A stretch of DNA of 64,000 nt, taken from the NCBI RefSeq assembly GCF_001886615.1, contig NZ_CP018139.1, positions 496,001 through 560,000 on the forward strand, written 5' to 3'. The DNA comes from Halomonas aestuarii (GTDB lineage: Bacteria; Pseudomonadota; Gammaproteobacteria; Pseudomonadales; Halomonadaceae). Under the pieces are notes generated by a model. The model saw only the letters and a list, made by a program, of their open reading frames with translations, did no database searches and was not told the DNA's origin. Shown in pieces: positions 43,201 to 50,186 of the stretch. Within the stretch, counting starts at the first letter, position 1, and every line of letters begins with the position of its first letter. Made by a program: the position numbers and the translations under genes.

Positions 43201-43449
43201 CGGAATCAGTCCTTCGCCAACGAGATCGCGAGGAAGGTCCGTGCCGGGAACGTATACATCAACCGCAACATCATCGGTGCAGTGGTGGGCGTACAGCCCT
43301 TTGGCGGCCAGGGGCTCTCGGGTACCGGGCCCAAGGCCGGCGGTCCGCACTACCTGCTGCGCTTCGCCACCGAGAAGACCGTGACGGAGAACACCGCCGC
43401 CCTGGGGGGCAATGCATCGCTGTTGACCCTGGGGGCCGAAGAGGGGTGA
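40252..43449 (+). CDS. putA: bifunctional proline dehydrogenase/delta-1-pyrroline-5-carboxylate dehydrogenase
   Basis: Oxidises proline to glutamate in two steps, with FAD then NAD. The 1065 residues place it among minimal PutA proteins: there is no N-terminal ribbon-helix-helix, so it cannot act as its own repressor. The proline dehydrogenase barrel (about residues 150-500) shows SIKLSALHPRYEF, RLVKGAYWDTEIK and THNAHTI. The aldehyde dehydrogenase half (about 590-1040) shows SPWNFPIAIFCGQ, Glu816 in AETGGMNA and nucleophile Cys850 in GQRCSALR. Start ATG 40252 follows GGGGAG. putP follows after 205 bases, without a terminator between them. Part of its 3' end is duplicated at 45205-45400. Confidence 0.96.
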   Translation: MLNANTMLAGETWQQELDTLFARISDHYVVDEDAFVRELVDLLSADEADVQRTAHQAAELVREVREMDTAVDSIDELLQQFSLDTHEGLMLMCLAEAMLRIPDKATADALIEDKLGPSDWKSYLGQSESWFVNASTWGLLMTGRVINMDKPREGKPAHFINKLVNRLGEPVIRRAMYEAMKIMGKQFVLGRDIKEALKRSRPLFDKGYTYSYDMLGEAARTRADASRYFDAYADAIRRVGTTSKALPAKTPPPSISIKLSALHPRYEFGRRDQVLEELVGTVRELATLAREHHVAITIDAEEVDRLELSLEVFRAVYESRTCQGWGHFGLVVQAYSTRAMPVLHYLNRLADLQGDEIPMRLVKGAYWDTEIKESQQIGADGYPVYTRKASTDVAYLVCARFLLSENTRGRIFPQFATHNAHTISTILDLANAADRPFEFQRLHGMGEALYDVALKRAPKGTYCRIYAPVGAHKDLLPYLVRRLLENGANSSFVHQLVDPRVPVESLCVHPVETLKPFATYANSRIPLPRDIYGPTRRNSRGVNLNISSQYRPLIDEMATFMDREYHTRPLLAFDVAEDASECHDVLCPFDRQARVGSVQWTTKDQAAKAVDAAWAAFPRWDATPVAERAAIISRLADLMEENLAELMTLCSREGGKLLTDGVDEIREAVDFCRYYAVRAEECFASPTRLPGPTGESNDLMMGGKGVFAAISPWNFPIAIFCGQVVAAAVSGNTVLAKPAEQTSLAAHRIIELLQEAGMPRDVVQLLPGDGPTVGSVLTGDPRITGVVFTGGTDTAQIINRALAAREGAPLPTLIAETGGMNAMIVDSTALPEQVVADVIQSAFQSAGQRCSALRVLYVQEEVADRVIEILKGAMDELHVGDPRHLGTDVGPVIDEEARQGLTAHIDRLKAEGRLLAETRLDPAHTANGTFVAPVAFEIDGVEALEREQFGPVLHIVRYKASEIDKVVDAINGRGYGLTFGVHSRNQSFANEIARKVRAGNVYINRNIIGAVVGVQPFGGQGLSGTGPKAGGPHYLLRFATEKTVTENTAALGGNASLLTLGAEEG

Positions 43450-43654
43450 AGGGCGCCTGCTGTTGAAGCACTGCGGAACGACAATCGGAAACAGGAGGGA
43501 CGTATCGAGATGGAAAGGCGGGCGTCAAGGGGGGACCCTTTGACGCGAACAGAAGACGACGTACAACAACAAGGTGTGTCACTACCGGATTCAACAAGGA
43601 AAATCACTGACCGGTCGGTGCCATTTCCGTCCTGACGAACTGGAGAGTTTTTAC
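43450..43654 (+). promoter_or_regulatory. leader of the first putP, duplicated before the second putP
   Basis: This 205-base spacer is similar over most of its length to the leader of the second putP (45401-45617). It includes a hairpin at 43522-43546 (GCGTCAA with TTGACGC) and the shared block CACTACCGGATTCAACAAGG near the gene. No gene is visible in it. Shared structure suggests a conserved regulatory leader or simply recent duplication. Confidence 0.6.
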
Positions 43655-45145
43655 ATGGCTATTGGTGTCTGGATAAGTCTTTTTGGGTACTTTGCGCTGA
43701 TGATCGCCATCGGCATCTATGCGATGCGACGGTCGACGTCATCCTCCGAAGACTACGTGCTCGGTGGCCGCAACCTCAGTCCCAAGGTGGCGGCCCTGTC
43801 GGCCGGCGCCTCGGACATGAGCGGCTGGTTGCTGCTCGGCTTGCCCGGGGCGCTGTTTGTCTCCGGCCTGGGGTCGGCCTGGATCGGCATCGGCCTGCTG
43901 GTGGGGGCGTTCTTCAACTGGACGCTGGTCGCGCCGCGACTGCGTGAGCAGACCGTACACTACAACAACGCTATTACCATTCCGTCCTTCCTGGCCAACC
44001 GGTTCCCGACCCAGGCGCTCTCCCTGCGCACGGTGTCCGCGATCGTCATCGTGATCTTCTTCGCGGTCTATACCGCCTCGGGGCTGGTGGCTGGCGGCAA
44101 GCTGTTTGAAAGTGCCTTTGCCGGCATCTTCAATTTCGGTGGCCTGAGTGACTACGCCGTCGGCATCGTCATCACCCTGGGCGTGGTGCTGGCCTATACG
44201 GTGGTGGGCGGCTTCCTGGCCGTGAGCATGACGGACTTCGTGCAGGGCTGCATCATGATGCTGGCGCTGGTCATCATGCCGGCGGTAGTGCTGTTCGGTG
44301 AAGGGGGCGGCGGCTTCTCCCAGGCGTCACAGACCCTGAACGAAGTCGACCCGAACCTGCTGACATGGACTCAGGGGCTGACCTTCATCGGCTGGCTGTC
44401 GGCCGTCACCTGGGGCCTCGGCTATTTCGGTCAGCCGCACATCATCGTGCGCTTCATGGCCATTCGTACCCTGAAGGACGTCCCTGTCGCCCGCACCATC
44501 GGCATGTCCTGGATGGCCATTTCCCTGATCGGCGCCATCTCACTGGGCATCTTCGGGCGTGCCTATGCCGTGCGCAACGGCATGAACGTCGAGGACCCGG
44601 AGACCATCTTCATCATCCTGGCGGACCTGCTGTTCCACCCGCTGATCACCGGCTTCCTCTTTGCCGCCCTGCTGGCTGCCGTCATGAGCACCATCTCCAG
44701 TCAGCTCCTGGTATCCGCCTCTTCCCTGACGGAAGATTTCTACCGCCTGTTCCTGCGTAAGGAGGCGAGCGAGAAGGAAAGTGTCACCGTCGGCCGGGCC
44801 TGCGTGGTCCTCGTCGGTGCGGTGGCAGCGGTCATTGCCGCGGATCCGAACTCCCAGGTTCTGGCGCTGGTCAGTAACGCCTGGGCGGGCTTCGGTGCGG
44901 CCTTTGGCCCTCTGATCATTCTGTCGCTGATGTGGCCGCGCACCAACGGCGCCGGTGCCATCGCGGGCATGGTGGTCGGTGCCACTACCGTCATGATCTG
45001 GATCTCTCTGGGCTGGAACGCATCGTTCATGGGTGGCCCGGGCGTCTACGAGATCATTCCCGGCTTCATTGCCGCCTGGATCGCCATCATGGTGGGCAGT
45101 CTCGCCACCGCCGATGCCGGCGAGTATCAGCACATCCATCGCTGA
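43655..45145 (+). CDS. putP: sodium/proline symporter PutP, first copy
   Basis: Inner-membrane Na+/proline symporter of the SSS family (496 residues, about thirteen helices). Typical PutP text includes SEDYVLGGRNLSPKVAALSA, GASDMSGWLLLGLPGA, and GYFGQPHIIVRFMAIR. It imports proline as nutrient and osmoprotectant. Start ATG 43655 follows TGGAGAG. It is probably expressed with putA. The second copy at 45618 is highly similar along its whole length, including a shared C terminus around YEIIPGFIAA. Confidence 0.95.
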   Translation: MAIGVWISLFGYFALMIAIGIYAMRRSTSSSEDYVLGGRNLSPKVAALSAGASDMSGWLLLGLPGALFVSGLGSAWIGIGLLVGAFFNWTLVAPRLREQTVHYNNAITIPSFLANRFPTQALSLRTVSAIVIVIFFAVYTASGLVAGGKLFESAFAGIFNFGGLSDYAVGIVITLGVVLAYTVVGGFLAVSMTDFVQGCIMMLALVIMPAVVLFGEGGGGFSQASQTLNEVDPNLLTWTQGLTFIGWLSAVTWGLGYFGQPHIIVRFMAIRTLKDVPVARTIGMSWMAISLIGAISLGIFGRAYAVRNGMNVEDPETIFIILADLLFHPLITGFLFAALLAAVMSTISSQLLVSASSLTEDFYRLFLRKEASEKESVTVGRACVVLVGAVAAVIAADPNSQVLALVSNAWAGFGAAFGPLIILSLMWPRTNGAGAIAGMVVGATTVMIWISLGWNASFMGGPGVYEIIPGFIAAWIAIMVGSLATADAGEYQHIHR

Positions 45146-45175
45146 ACGATCACGTGCCACGCGATCGCCTTCGTC

Positions 45176-45201
45176 AAGGGGCTCCTGCGGGAGCCCCTTT
45201 T
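45176..45201 (+). terminator. intrinsic terminator of the first putP
   Basis: AAGGGGCTCC (45176-45185) pairs with GGAGCCCCTT (45190-45199) around TGCG and ends in TTTT. Its sequence resembles the terminator after the second putP, so it was part of the duplicated unit. Confidence 0.9.
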
Positions 45202-45204
45202 CAT

Positions 45205-45400
45205 GCCATGAGGATCGACAAGGGGTCGACGCCCTCAACGAGCGAGGCTATGGTCCGAACGTCTGCGCACAAGGCGGGAACCCGCCCTTCCCCAACAAGA
45301 TGGCGGGGCCGCTTTGCCACCGGGCAGAGCCTGATGGAGCACACCACCCCCCCGGGTGGCAACACATCATGCGTTGACAGCGGGTACCGAAGCGGTTTGG
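45205..45400 (+). pseudogene. decayed copy of the 3' end of putA
   Basis: GATCGACAAGG at 45214 matches putA at 43138, and similarity continues with many substitutions through GGCTATGG (43173 versus 45247) and the last codons (ACCGAGAAGACC versus ACCGGGCAGAGC). The copy has lost one base just after the start of similarity (a frameshift), about 125 bases corresponding to putA 43234-43360, and the stop codon (TGA became TGG at 45398). It cannot encode anything and marks the left edge of a tandem duplication. Confidence 0.82.
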
Positions 45401-45617
45401 TGGGCGCCTTGCTATTGAAGCACGGCGGAACAACACTGAAACGGCAGAAGGAAGGTGTCGAGATGGAAAGGCTGGCGTCGAAGGGGCTGTCGCCCCTGGA
45501 CGTTCACAGCAGAGAGCGTACAAGAACAAGGCGTGCCACTACCGGATTCAACAAGGAAAAGCACTCGGCGGTTGGAGCGGTTTCCGCCCTGACGAACTGG
45601 AGAACTGGAGAACTTTC
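45401..45617 (+). promoter_or_regulatory. leader of the second putP, duplicate of the first
   Basis: Aligned with 43450-43654 it keeps GGGCGCCT, TTGAAGCAC, GAGATGGAAAGG, CACTACCGGATTCAACAAGG and CCTGACGAACTGGAG. The hairpin is kept with changed stem sequence: CGTC and AGGGGC pair with GCCCCT and GACG (45476-45502). CTGGAGAA is repeated directly before the start codon. There is no gene in this stretch. Confidence 0.6.
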
Positions 45618-47108
45618 ATGGCTATTGGTGTCTGGATAAGTCTTTTTGCATACTTTGCGCTCATGATAGCCATCGGCTTTTATGCGATGCGCAAATCCAC
45701 GTCCACGTCCGAGGATTACATGCTGGGTGGCCGACAACTCAGTCCACAGGTGGCGGCCCTGTCGGCCGGGGCCTCGGACATGAGCGGCTGGTTGCTGCTG
45801 GGGTTGCCCGGGGCGATGTTCGTCTCCGGCCTGGGATCTGCCTGGATCGGCATCGGCCTGCTGGTGGGGGCGTTCTTCAACTGGACGCTGGTCGCCCCCC
45901 GCCTTCGCGAGCAGACGCTTCACTATAATGATGCGATCACCATCCCGGAATTCCTGGGAAACCGCTTCCCGACCCAGGCCATCCCGCTGAGGACGGTATC
46001 CGCGATTGTCATCGTGGTCTTCTTCGCGGTTTACACGGCGTCGGGCCTGGTGGCAGGCGGCAAGCTGTTCGAGAGCGCCTTCGCCGGCATCTTCAACTTC
46101 GGCGGCCTGAGCGACTACTCTGCGGGCGTCATCATCACCCTGGGCGTGGTGCTTGCGTACACGGTGGTGGGCGGCTTCCTGGCCGTGAGCATGACGGACT
46201 TCGTGCAGGGCTGCATCATGATGCTGGCCCTGATCGTCATGCCGGCGGTGGTGCTCTTCGGCGAGGGGGGCGGCGGTTTCTCCCAGGCATCACAAACCCT
46301 GCGTGAGGTCGATCCCACGCTACTCTCGTGGACGGAGGGACTGACCATCGTCGGCTGGCTGTCGGCGGTGACCTGGGGGCTGGGGTATTTCGGACAGCCG
46401 CACATCATCGTGCGCTTCATGGCCATCCGGTCACAGAAGGATGTTCCCATTGCCCGTAACATCGGCATGAGCTGGATGCTCATCTCCCTGATCGGCGCGG
46501 TCTCCCTGGGTATCTTCGGACGCGCCTATGCCGTGCGCAACGGCATGAACGTTGAAGATCCAGAGACCATCTTCATCATCCTGGCGGACCTGCTGTTCCA
46601 TCCGCTGGTCACCGGCTTCCTCTTTGCGGCCCTGCTCGCCGCAATCATGAGTACCATTTCCAGTCAGCTCCTGGTGTCATCCTCTTCCCTGACGGAGGAC
46701 TTCTATCGCCTCTTCCTGCGCAAGGAAGCGAAAGAGAAAGAGATCGTCGCCGTTGGCCGGCTTTGTGTCGTGGCGGTGGGGCTGGTGGCCATCGTCATCG
46801 CGTCCGACCCGAACTCCAAGGTGCTGGGGCTGGTCAGTAACGCCTGGGCAGGCTTTGGTGCGGCGTTCGGCCCGCTCATCATCCTGTCGCTGATGTGGCC
46901 GCGCACCAACGGCGCCGGCGCCCTGGCGGGGATGGTGGTGGGTGCCGTCACCGTCATGCTCTGGATTTCACTGGGCTGGAACGCATCCTTCATGGGGGGA
47001 CCCGGCGTGTACGAGATCATTCCCGGCTTCATCGCGGCCTTCATTGCCATCCTGGTGGTGAGCAGCGTGACGGCCGATGCCGGTGAATACCAGCAGATCA
47101 CTCGCTGA
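45618..47108 (+). CDS. putP: sodium/proline symporter PutP, second copy
   Basis: 496 residues, same length as the first copy and identical over long stretches (for example the segments around GASDMSGWLLLGLPGA and TDFVQGCIMMLAL), with scattered conservative differences such as FAYFALMIAIGFYAMRKSTS for FGYFALMIAIGIYAMRRSTS. Both copies are intact and keep the sodium-site region, so this is a functional paralogue, possibly with a different expression pattern or affinity. GGAGAAC precedes ATG 45618. It has its own leader and terminator. Confidence 0.94.
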   Translation: MAIGVWISLFAYFALMIAIGFYAMRKSTSTSEDYMLGGRQLSPQVAALSAGASDMSGWLLLGLPGAMFVSGLGSAWIGIGLLVGAFFNWTLVAPRLREQTLHYNDAITIPEFLGNRFPTQAIPLRTVSAIVIVVFFAVYTASGLVAGGKLFESAFAGIFNFGGLSDYSAGVIITLGVVLAYTVVGGFLAVSMTDFVQGCIMMLALIVMPAVVLFGEGGGGFSQASQTLREVDPTLLSWTEGLTIVGWLSAVTWGLGYFGQPHIIVRFMAIRSQKDVPIARNIGMSWMLISLIGAVSLGIFGRAYAVRNGMNVEDPETIFIILADLLFHPLVTGFLFAALLAAIMSTISSQLLVSSSSLTEDFYRLFLRKEAKEKEIVAVGRLCVVAVGLVAIVIASDPNSKVLGLVSNAWAGFGAAFGPLIILSLMWPRTNGAGALAGMVVGAVTVMLWISLGWNASFMGGPGVYEIIPGFIAAFIAILVVSSVTADAGEYQQITR

Positions 47109-47147
47109 CGCGTGAGAAAAGACGCGTGCGAGGCACGCAATGTCGTG

Positions 47148-47173
47148 AAAGGGCTCCTGCGGGGGCCCTTTTT
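47148..47173 (+). terminator. intrinsic terminator of the second putP
   Basis: AAAGGGCTCC pairs with GGGGGCCCTTT (one G-U pair) and ends in TTTTT, similar in sequence to the terminator at 45176-45201. Confidence 0.88.
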
Positions 47174-47289
47174 GATTTGTGTCGTCTGATGGCCCACCGA
47201 ATCCCCATGGCCGCCACCGTTATCCGCGTCGTGCCTGGACGAGATCACCACCGTACTCGACAGGCCTGACCCCGCCGGCGCCCGAACCC

Positions 47290-47329
47290 CGATACGCAAA
47301 CGCCGCCCTCGGGCGGCGTTTGCGTATCG
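47290..47329. terminator. long bidirectional terminator hairpin
   Basis: An uninterrupted inverted repeat (47290-47308 with 47311-47329) gives an 18-bp stem with a CTCG loop. AAACGCCGCCC and GGGCGGCGTTT give A/T flanks in both directions. It lies 22 bases beyond the minus-strand membrane-protein gene. Confidence 0.7.
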
Positions 47330-47351
47330 TGGCCCTCCTGACAGGCCGGGC

Positions 47352-47660
47352 TTATCCCCAGAGGCCGCGGCCCGCGATCACCCCCGCGAATCCCCACAGG
47401 GCCAGGCGGCTCCAGAGCGCACCGGCCTGGCGCCAGAGCCAGCCCTCGCCGACCTCGAGGGTCAGGGGACGCACGAAGGCCGCTCCCAGCGCCCAGGCGC
47501 CGAGCGCGATCAGCGGCGCTCGCCACACCAGCGGCATGTCCTGTAGCAGTTCGGGGCGTAACAGGAGCCAGACCGCTACCCCCGCCGCCAGCCACAGCAT
47601 CGGCAGCGGGCTACCCAGCAGGCCAGGGCGAGGCCCGACGAAGAGACAACGGCCTGTCAT
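47352..47660 (-). CDS. small hypothetical membrane protein
   Basis: A 102-residue protein with three hydrophobic stretches (LPMLWLAAGVAVWLLL, APLIALGAWALGAAFV and LWGFAGVIAGRGLWG). I do not recognise the family. Start chosen at ATG 47658-47660 because CGGAG lies six bases upstream; the ATG at 47679-47681 has its GGA too close. It is alone on the minus strand between terminators. Confidence 0.65.
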   Translation of the reverse strand: MTGRCLFVGPRPGLLGSPLPMLWLAAGVAVWLLLRPELLQDMPLVWRAPLIALGAWALGAAFVRPLTLEVGEGWLWRQAGALWSRLALWGFAGVIAGRGLWG

Positions 47661-47830
47661 GGGCGACTCCGATGGCTTCATCTTCCTACAGTGAAGCCCA
47701 AACCCGGCCCGCTGGCGAGGCCTCGGTGGGGAAAAGGAAAAAGTTGTACAAGACCTTTAGTTCGACGCTATTATTGAGCAAAGGCGGTAGCCATATGCCC
47801 CCATTAGGCTATCGCTGCCATTGGAAAATG

Positions 47831-47845
47831 ATACAAGACGTGTAT
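47831..47845. promoter_or_regulatory. small inverted repeat upstream of the OmpW paralogue
   Basis: ATACA-AGACG-TGTAT is a perfect 5+5+5 repeat in an AT-richer spacer, about 90 bases before the start codon. It is a weak candidate operator. Confidence 0.3.
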
Positions 47846-47933
47846 AGATCACCTCGCTAGATTGAAAGCTCAGGACACCCCATGTCCGTGGCTGACGGGC
47901 GACCGCACTGCAGATGACACAAGGAGCATGTCC

Positions 47934-48449
47934 ATGGCACCCAAGACGCTGAACACCACGGCCTCTCTCGTGACGGCCGGCATCCTCGCCGCCCAGGTGG
48001 CCATGGCCTATCAGGGCGACGACCTCCATGGGCGCGAGGCAGTCGCCAAGGGCGAGGTCGCGAACGACCGTGACGCCCTCGAGATAGTCGGGGACCTCGA
48101 GGTTTCTGACGAGCGCGGTGCCGCCGGCAGCATGGACCGCATGTCGGTCGAGCCGTTGGTCAACGATTATCCGCCGGGAGTCGCTGCCTCCCGAATTCAG
48201 CCGTATGCGGGCGCCGGCCACCGCTACACCCGCCTCTCCGAGGAGGCACTGGACGGACTGGGCATCGACGAACCCTATGGCCTGACCGGATGGCTCGACG
48301 CGGATCTGGGCGTCACGTACCACTCGCGGGGCGAGGCCGCCCCCCGGCATGCCGACGTCATTGGCGGCTCCAGCATCGGCGGCATGAAACGCGGCCAGAT
48401 GGCGATCGACCCGACGACCATCGGCGGCGCAGTCACCTTCCGTTTCTGA
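47934..48449 (+). CDS. shrunken OmpW-like outer-membrane protein
   Basis: A 171-residue secreted protein (signal-like NTTASLVTAGILAAQVAMA) that resembles the ompW product encoded just downstream but is shorter. RIQPYAGAGHRYTRLSEEAL matches RVQPYAGVGVNYTTFSDEEI of OmpW, and both end IDPxxxxxGxxFRF with a terminal phenylalanine. The first half has lost the regular barrel-strand pattern (GREAVAKGEVANDRDALEIV against TRVGVAKVEPKSDNGKL). AAGGAG lies seven bases before ATG 47934, and the gene has its own terminator, so it still looks expressed. It may be a decaying paralogue or a protein with a new role. Confidence 0.65.
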   Translation: MAPKTLNTTASLVTAGILAAQVAMAYQGDDLHGREAVAKGEVANDRDALEIVGDLEVSDERGAAGSMDRMSVEPLVNDYPPGVAASRIQPYAGAGHRYTRLSEEALDGLGIDEPYGLTGWLDADLGVTYHSRGEAAPRHADVIGGSSIGGMKRGQMAIDPTTIGGAVTFRF

Positions 48450-48472
48450 TCCCCCTGTCAACTGACATAACG

Positions 48473-48502
48473 CGCCGGGCCATTAGCCCGGCGTCCTGTT
48501 TT
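48473..48502 (+). terminator. intrinsic terminator of the OmpW-like gene
   Basis: CGCCGGGC (48473-48480) pairs with GCCCGGCG (48486-48493), followed by TCCTGTTTTT. Confidence 0.85.
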
Positions 48503-48628
48503 TGCGCCTTCAATCCCGTGCCGCCCAATTCTTGCGCTGGATCAATGCTGCAATGGCGAGGTATCGATAAACTTCGCTCGATGTCTGACGCGGCCAGTGG
48601 CCGCCCTATCGAAGCCAGGAGTCGACCC

Positions 48629-49261
48629 ATGCGCAAGAACGCCCTTCCCACCCTGCTGGCCGCCGGCCTTGCCGCCGCCGCCTTCACCTCCAGCACCCAG
48701 GCCTTCGCCTACGGCGCCGGGGACTTCTTCACCCGCGTGGGCGTGGCCAAGGTCGAGCCCAAGAGTGACAACGGCAAACTCACTGACGACGATCTGAAAA
48801 TCGACGTCGAGGACGATAGCGCCTTCGCCTTTACCCTGGGCTATCGCTTCACCGACAAGATCGGCATGGAGCTGCTGGCCGCCGAGCCCTTCGACCACGG
48901 TTTCAGCATCGCCGACGGGGCTGTTACCGGCTCCACCGATCACCTGCCGCCGACCCTGACCCTGCAGTACTACCCGCTGGGCGGCACCGACGCCCGCGTG
49001 CAGCCCTATGCCGGCGTGGGCGTCAACTACACCACGTTCTCCGACGAAGAAATCAGCCTTAATCAGAGCCTCGAGCTGGATGACTCCTGGGGCGCCGCCG
49101 GCCAGCTCGGCGTCGACCTGCTGATCGACGACAACTGGGCGCTCAACGCCGCCGCCTGGTACCTGGACATCGATACCGACGCGAGCCTGGACGGAACTGA
49201 TATCGGCACGGTCGAGATCGACCCGGTGGTGGTGATGGCGGGCCTCAGCTTCCGCTTCTGA
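48629..49261 (+). CDS. ompW: outer-membrane protein OmpW
   Basis: Eight-stranded outer-membrane barrel of 210 residues thought to pass small hydrophobic compounds; in relatives its level responds to salt and iron. A signal peptide (NALPTLLAAGLAAAAF to TQAFA) is followed by barrel strands with turns (FFTRVGVAKVEP, FAFTLGYRFTDKIGMELLAA, PTLTLQYYPLGG, VQPYAGVGVNYTTF) and the C-terminal strand VVMAGLSFRF. CAGGAG precedes ATG 48629. The open frame upstream to 48290 is not coding. The OmpW paralogue upstream is separated by a terminator. Confidence 0.9.
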   Translation: MRKNALPTLLAAGLAAAAFTSSTQAFAYGAGDFFTRVGVAKVEPKSDNGKLTDDDLKIDVEDDSAFAFTLGYRFTDKIGMELLAAEPFDHGFSIADGAVTGSTDHLPPTLTLQYYPLGGTDARVQPYAGVGVNYTTFSDEEISLNQSLELDDSWGAAGQLGVDLLIDDNWALNAAAWYLDIDTDASLDGTDIGTVEIDPVVVMAGLSFRF

Positions 49262-49280
49262 TCGCCCTCCCCACCCGAGA

Positions 49281-49312
49281 CGACAGGGCCCGCCAGATGG
49301 CGGGCCCTGTCG
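49281..49312. terminator. terminator hairpin between ompW and the convergent gene
   Basis: A 14-bp perfect stem (49281-49294 with 49299-49312) with an AGAT loop; it serves two convergent genes. No clear U-tract. Confidence 0.7.
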
Positions 49313-49343
49313 CGTCTGGCGCCTGAGTTCGGCGTGAACGGGG

Positions 49344-49844
49344 TCAGCGCGGCGTGTGCCGCGAGAGGCCGAGCGCCGCCAGGGTCGGCTCGTCGAGCCC
49401 GGTCACCGCGTCCACCTCGGCCAGGCGAGCATGGTAATCGGGCGTCAGGAAGGGTTCCCCGGCCAGCAGGTGCTCCAGGTACTCCCGGGCCGGGCGCAGC
49501 GCACCGGCCGTCATGCCCGGCGCGGCGATATAGACCCAGGCCTCGATCGCCCCCTCGCACGTCGCGACCGGCAGGCGATGACGGTCGTACTCCTCGGGAT
49601 AGCCCTCGAAGGGATCCATGTCGCGGATCTGGCCGGGATGCTCGAGCTCGAACAGCGCCCCCTCCACCCGATCGCCGGCCGACGCCGCCACGTTGGCATG
49701 GGCGATGCCCGCCACGCGCGAGGCCTTGTCGAAGCAAAGGACATGGTCGTGCAGCACGCCGGCCAGAGCCCGGCGGGTACGGCCGATCCGCGCGGCCACC
49801 CGGGTGGGGTTCATGTTGCTGCCATAGGCGAAGTAGTAGGGCAT
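49344..49844 (-). CDS. gamma-glutamylcyclotransferase-like protein
   Basis: A 166-residue soluble protein of the GGCT/AIG2 superfamily, which acts on gamma-glutamyl amino acids or glutathione derivatives to release 5-oxoproline. The substrate-binding motif YYFAYGSNM opens the protein, and the expected acid is in DPFEGYPEEYDRH. It starts 9 bases after the yqcC stop, so the two form one unit. Exact substrate unknown. Confidence 0.87.
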   Translation of the reverse strand: MPYYFAYGSNMNPTRVAARIGRTRRALAGVLHDHVLCFDKASRVAGIAHANVAASAGDRVEGALFELEHPGQIRDMDPFEGYPEEYDRHRLPVATCEGAIEAWVYIAAPGMTAGALRPAREYLEHLLAGEPFLTPDYHARLAEVDAVTGLDEPTLAALGLSRHTPR

Positions 49845-49853
49845 GGGGCGGTC

Positions 49854-50186
49854 TCAATTCTCGGTGACCAGGCGGTCGATCTCCTCGACCACGCGACACA
49901 ACAGCAGCCGGTCGCTGGCGCGTGCGCCCTCCTGCGTCAGCCAGGCCTCCACCGCCGGCGCCACGTCGCACGTCGCCGGCATCGGCGCGCGCGCCTCGAC
50001 CAGCGCCTCCAGGCGCACGATGAAGACGAAGCGCAGCCACTGGGGCAGGCTCATGGTGTCGATGCAGAATGGCTGGACGCTGTCGAAGGCGCCCGGCTCG
50101 GGGCGCTCCATGCGCCACAGGCTGGCGGCCTTCATGGTGGCCTCGAGCTCGCGCAGGGCGGTGCCGAGTTCGTCGTGAACGGTCAT
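49854..50186 (-). CDS. yqcC: YqcC family protein (DUF446)
   Basis: A 110-residue helical protein of the YqcC family, function unknown; some relatives are linked to tRNA pseudouridine synthase genes. Family text includes PFCIDTMSLPQWLRFVFIVR and a helix-rich end DRLLLCRVVEEIDRL. Start ATG 50184-50186 follows AGAGAGGTTGTCC. The long upstream open frame has no similarity and is rejected. The gamma-glutamylcyclotransferase-like gene follows. Confidence 0.83.
   Translation of the reverse strand: MTVHDELGTALRELEATMKAASLWRMERPEPGAFDSVQPFCIDTMSLPQWLRFVFIVRLEALVEARAPMPATCDVAPAVEAWLTQEGARASDRLLLCRVVEEIDRLVTEN

Noticed and set aside
40255..43350. A 1031-codon open frame antisense to putA
   Set aside because: Complementary-strand shadow of putA with no ribosome site and no recognisable domain.
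44932..45639. A 235-codon frame running from the end of the first putP into the second
   Set aside because: Its first part is a shadow of putP and the remainder crosses the terminator, the putA remnant and the second leader; no start signal fits.
43655..47108. Assembly artefact as explanation of the two putP genes
   Set aside because: The copies differ by many substitutions throughout, have diverged leaders and flank a decayed putA fragment, so they are a real and not very recent duplication.
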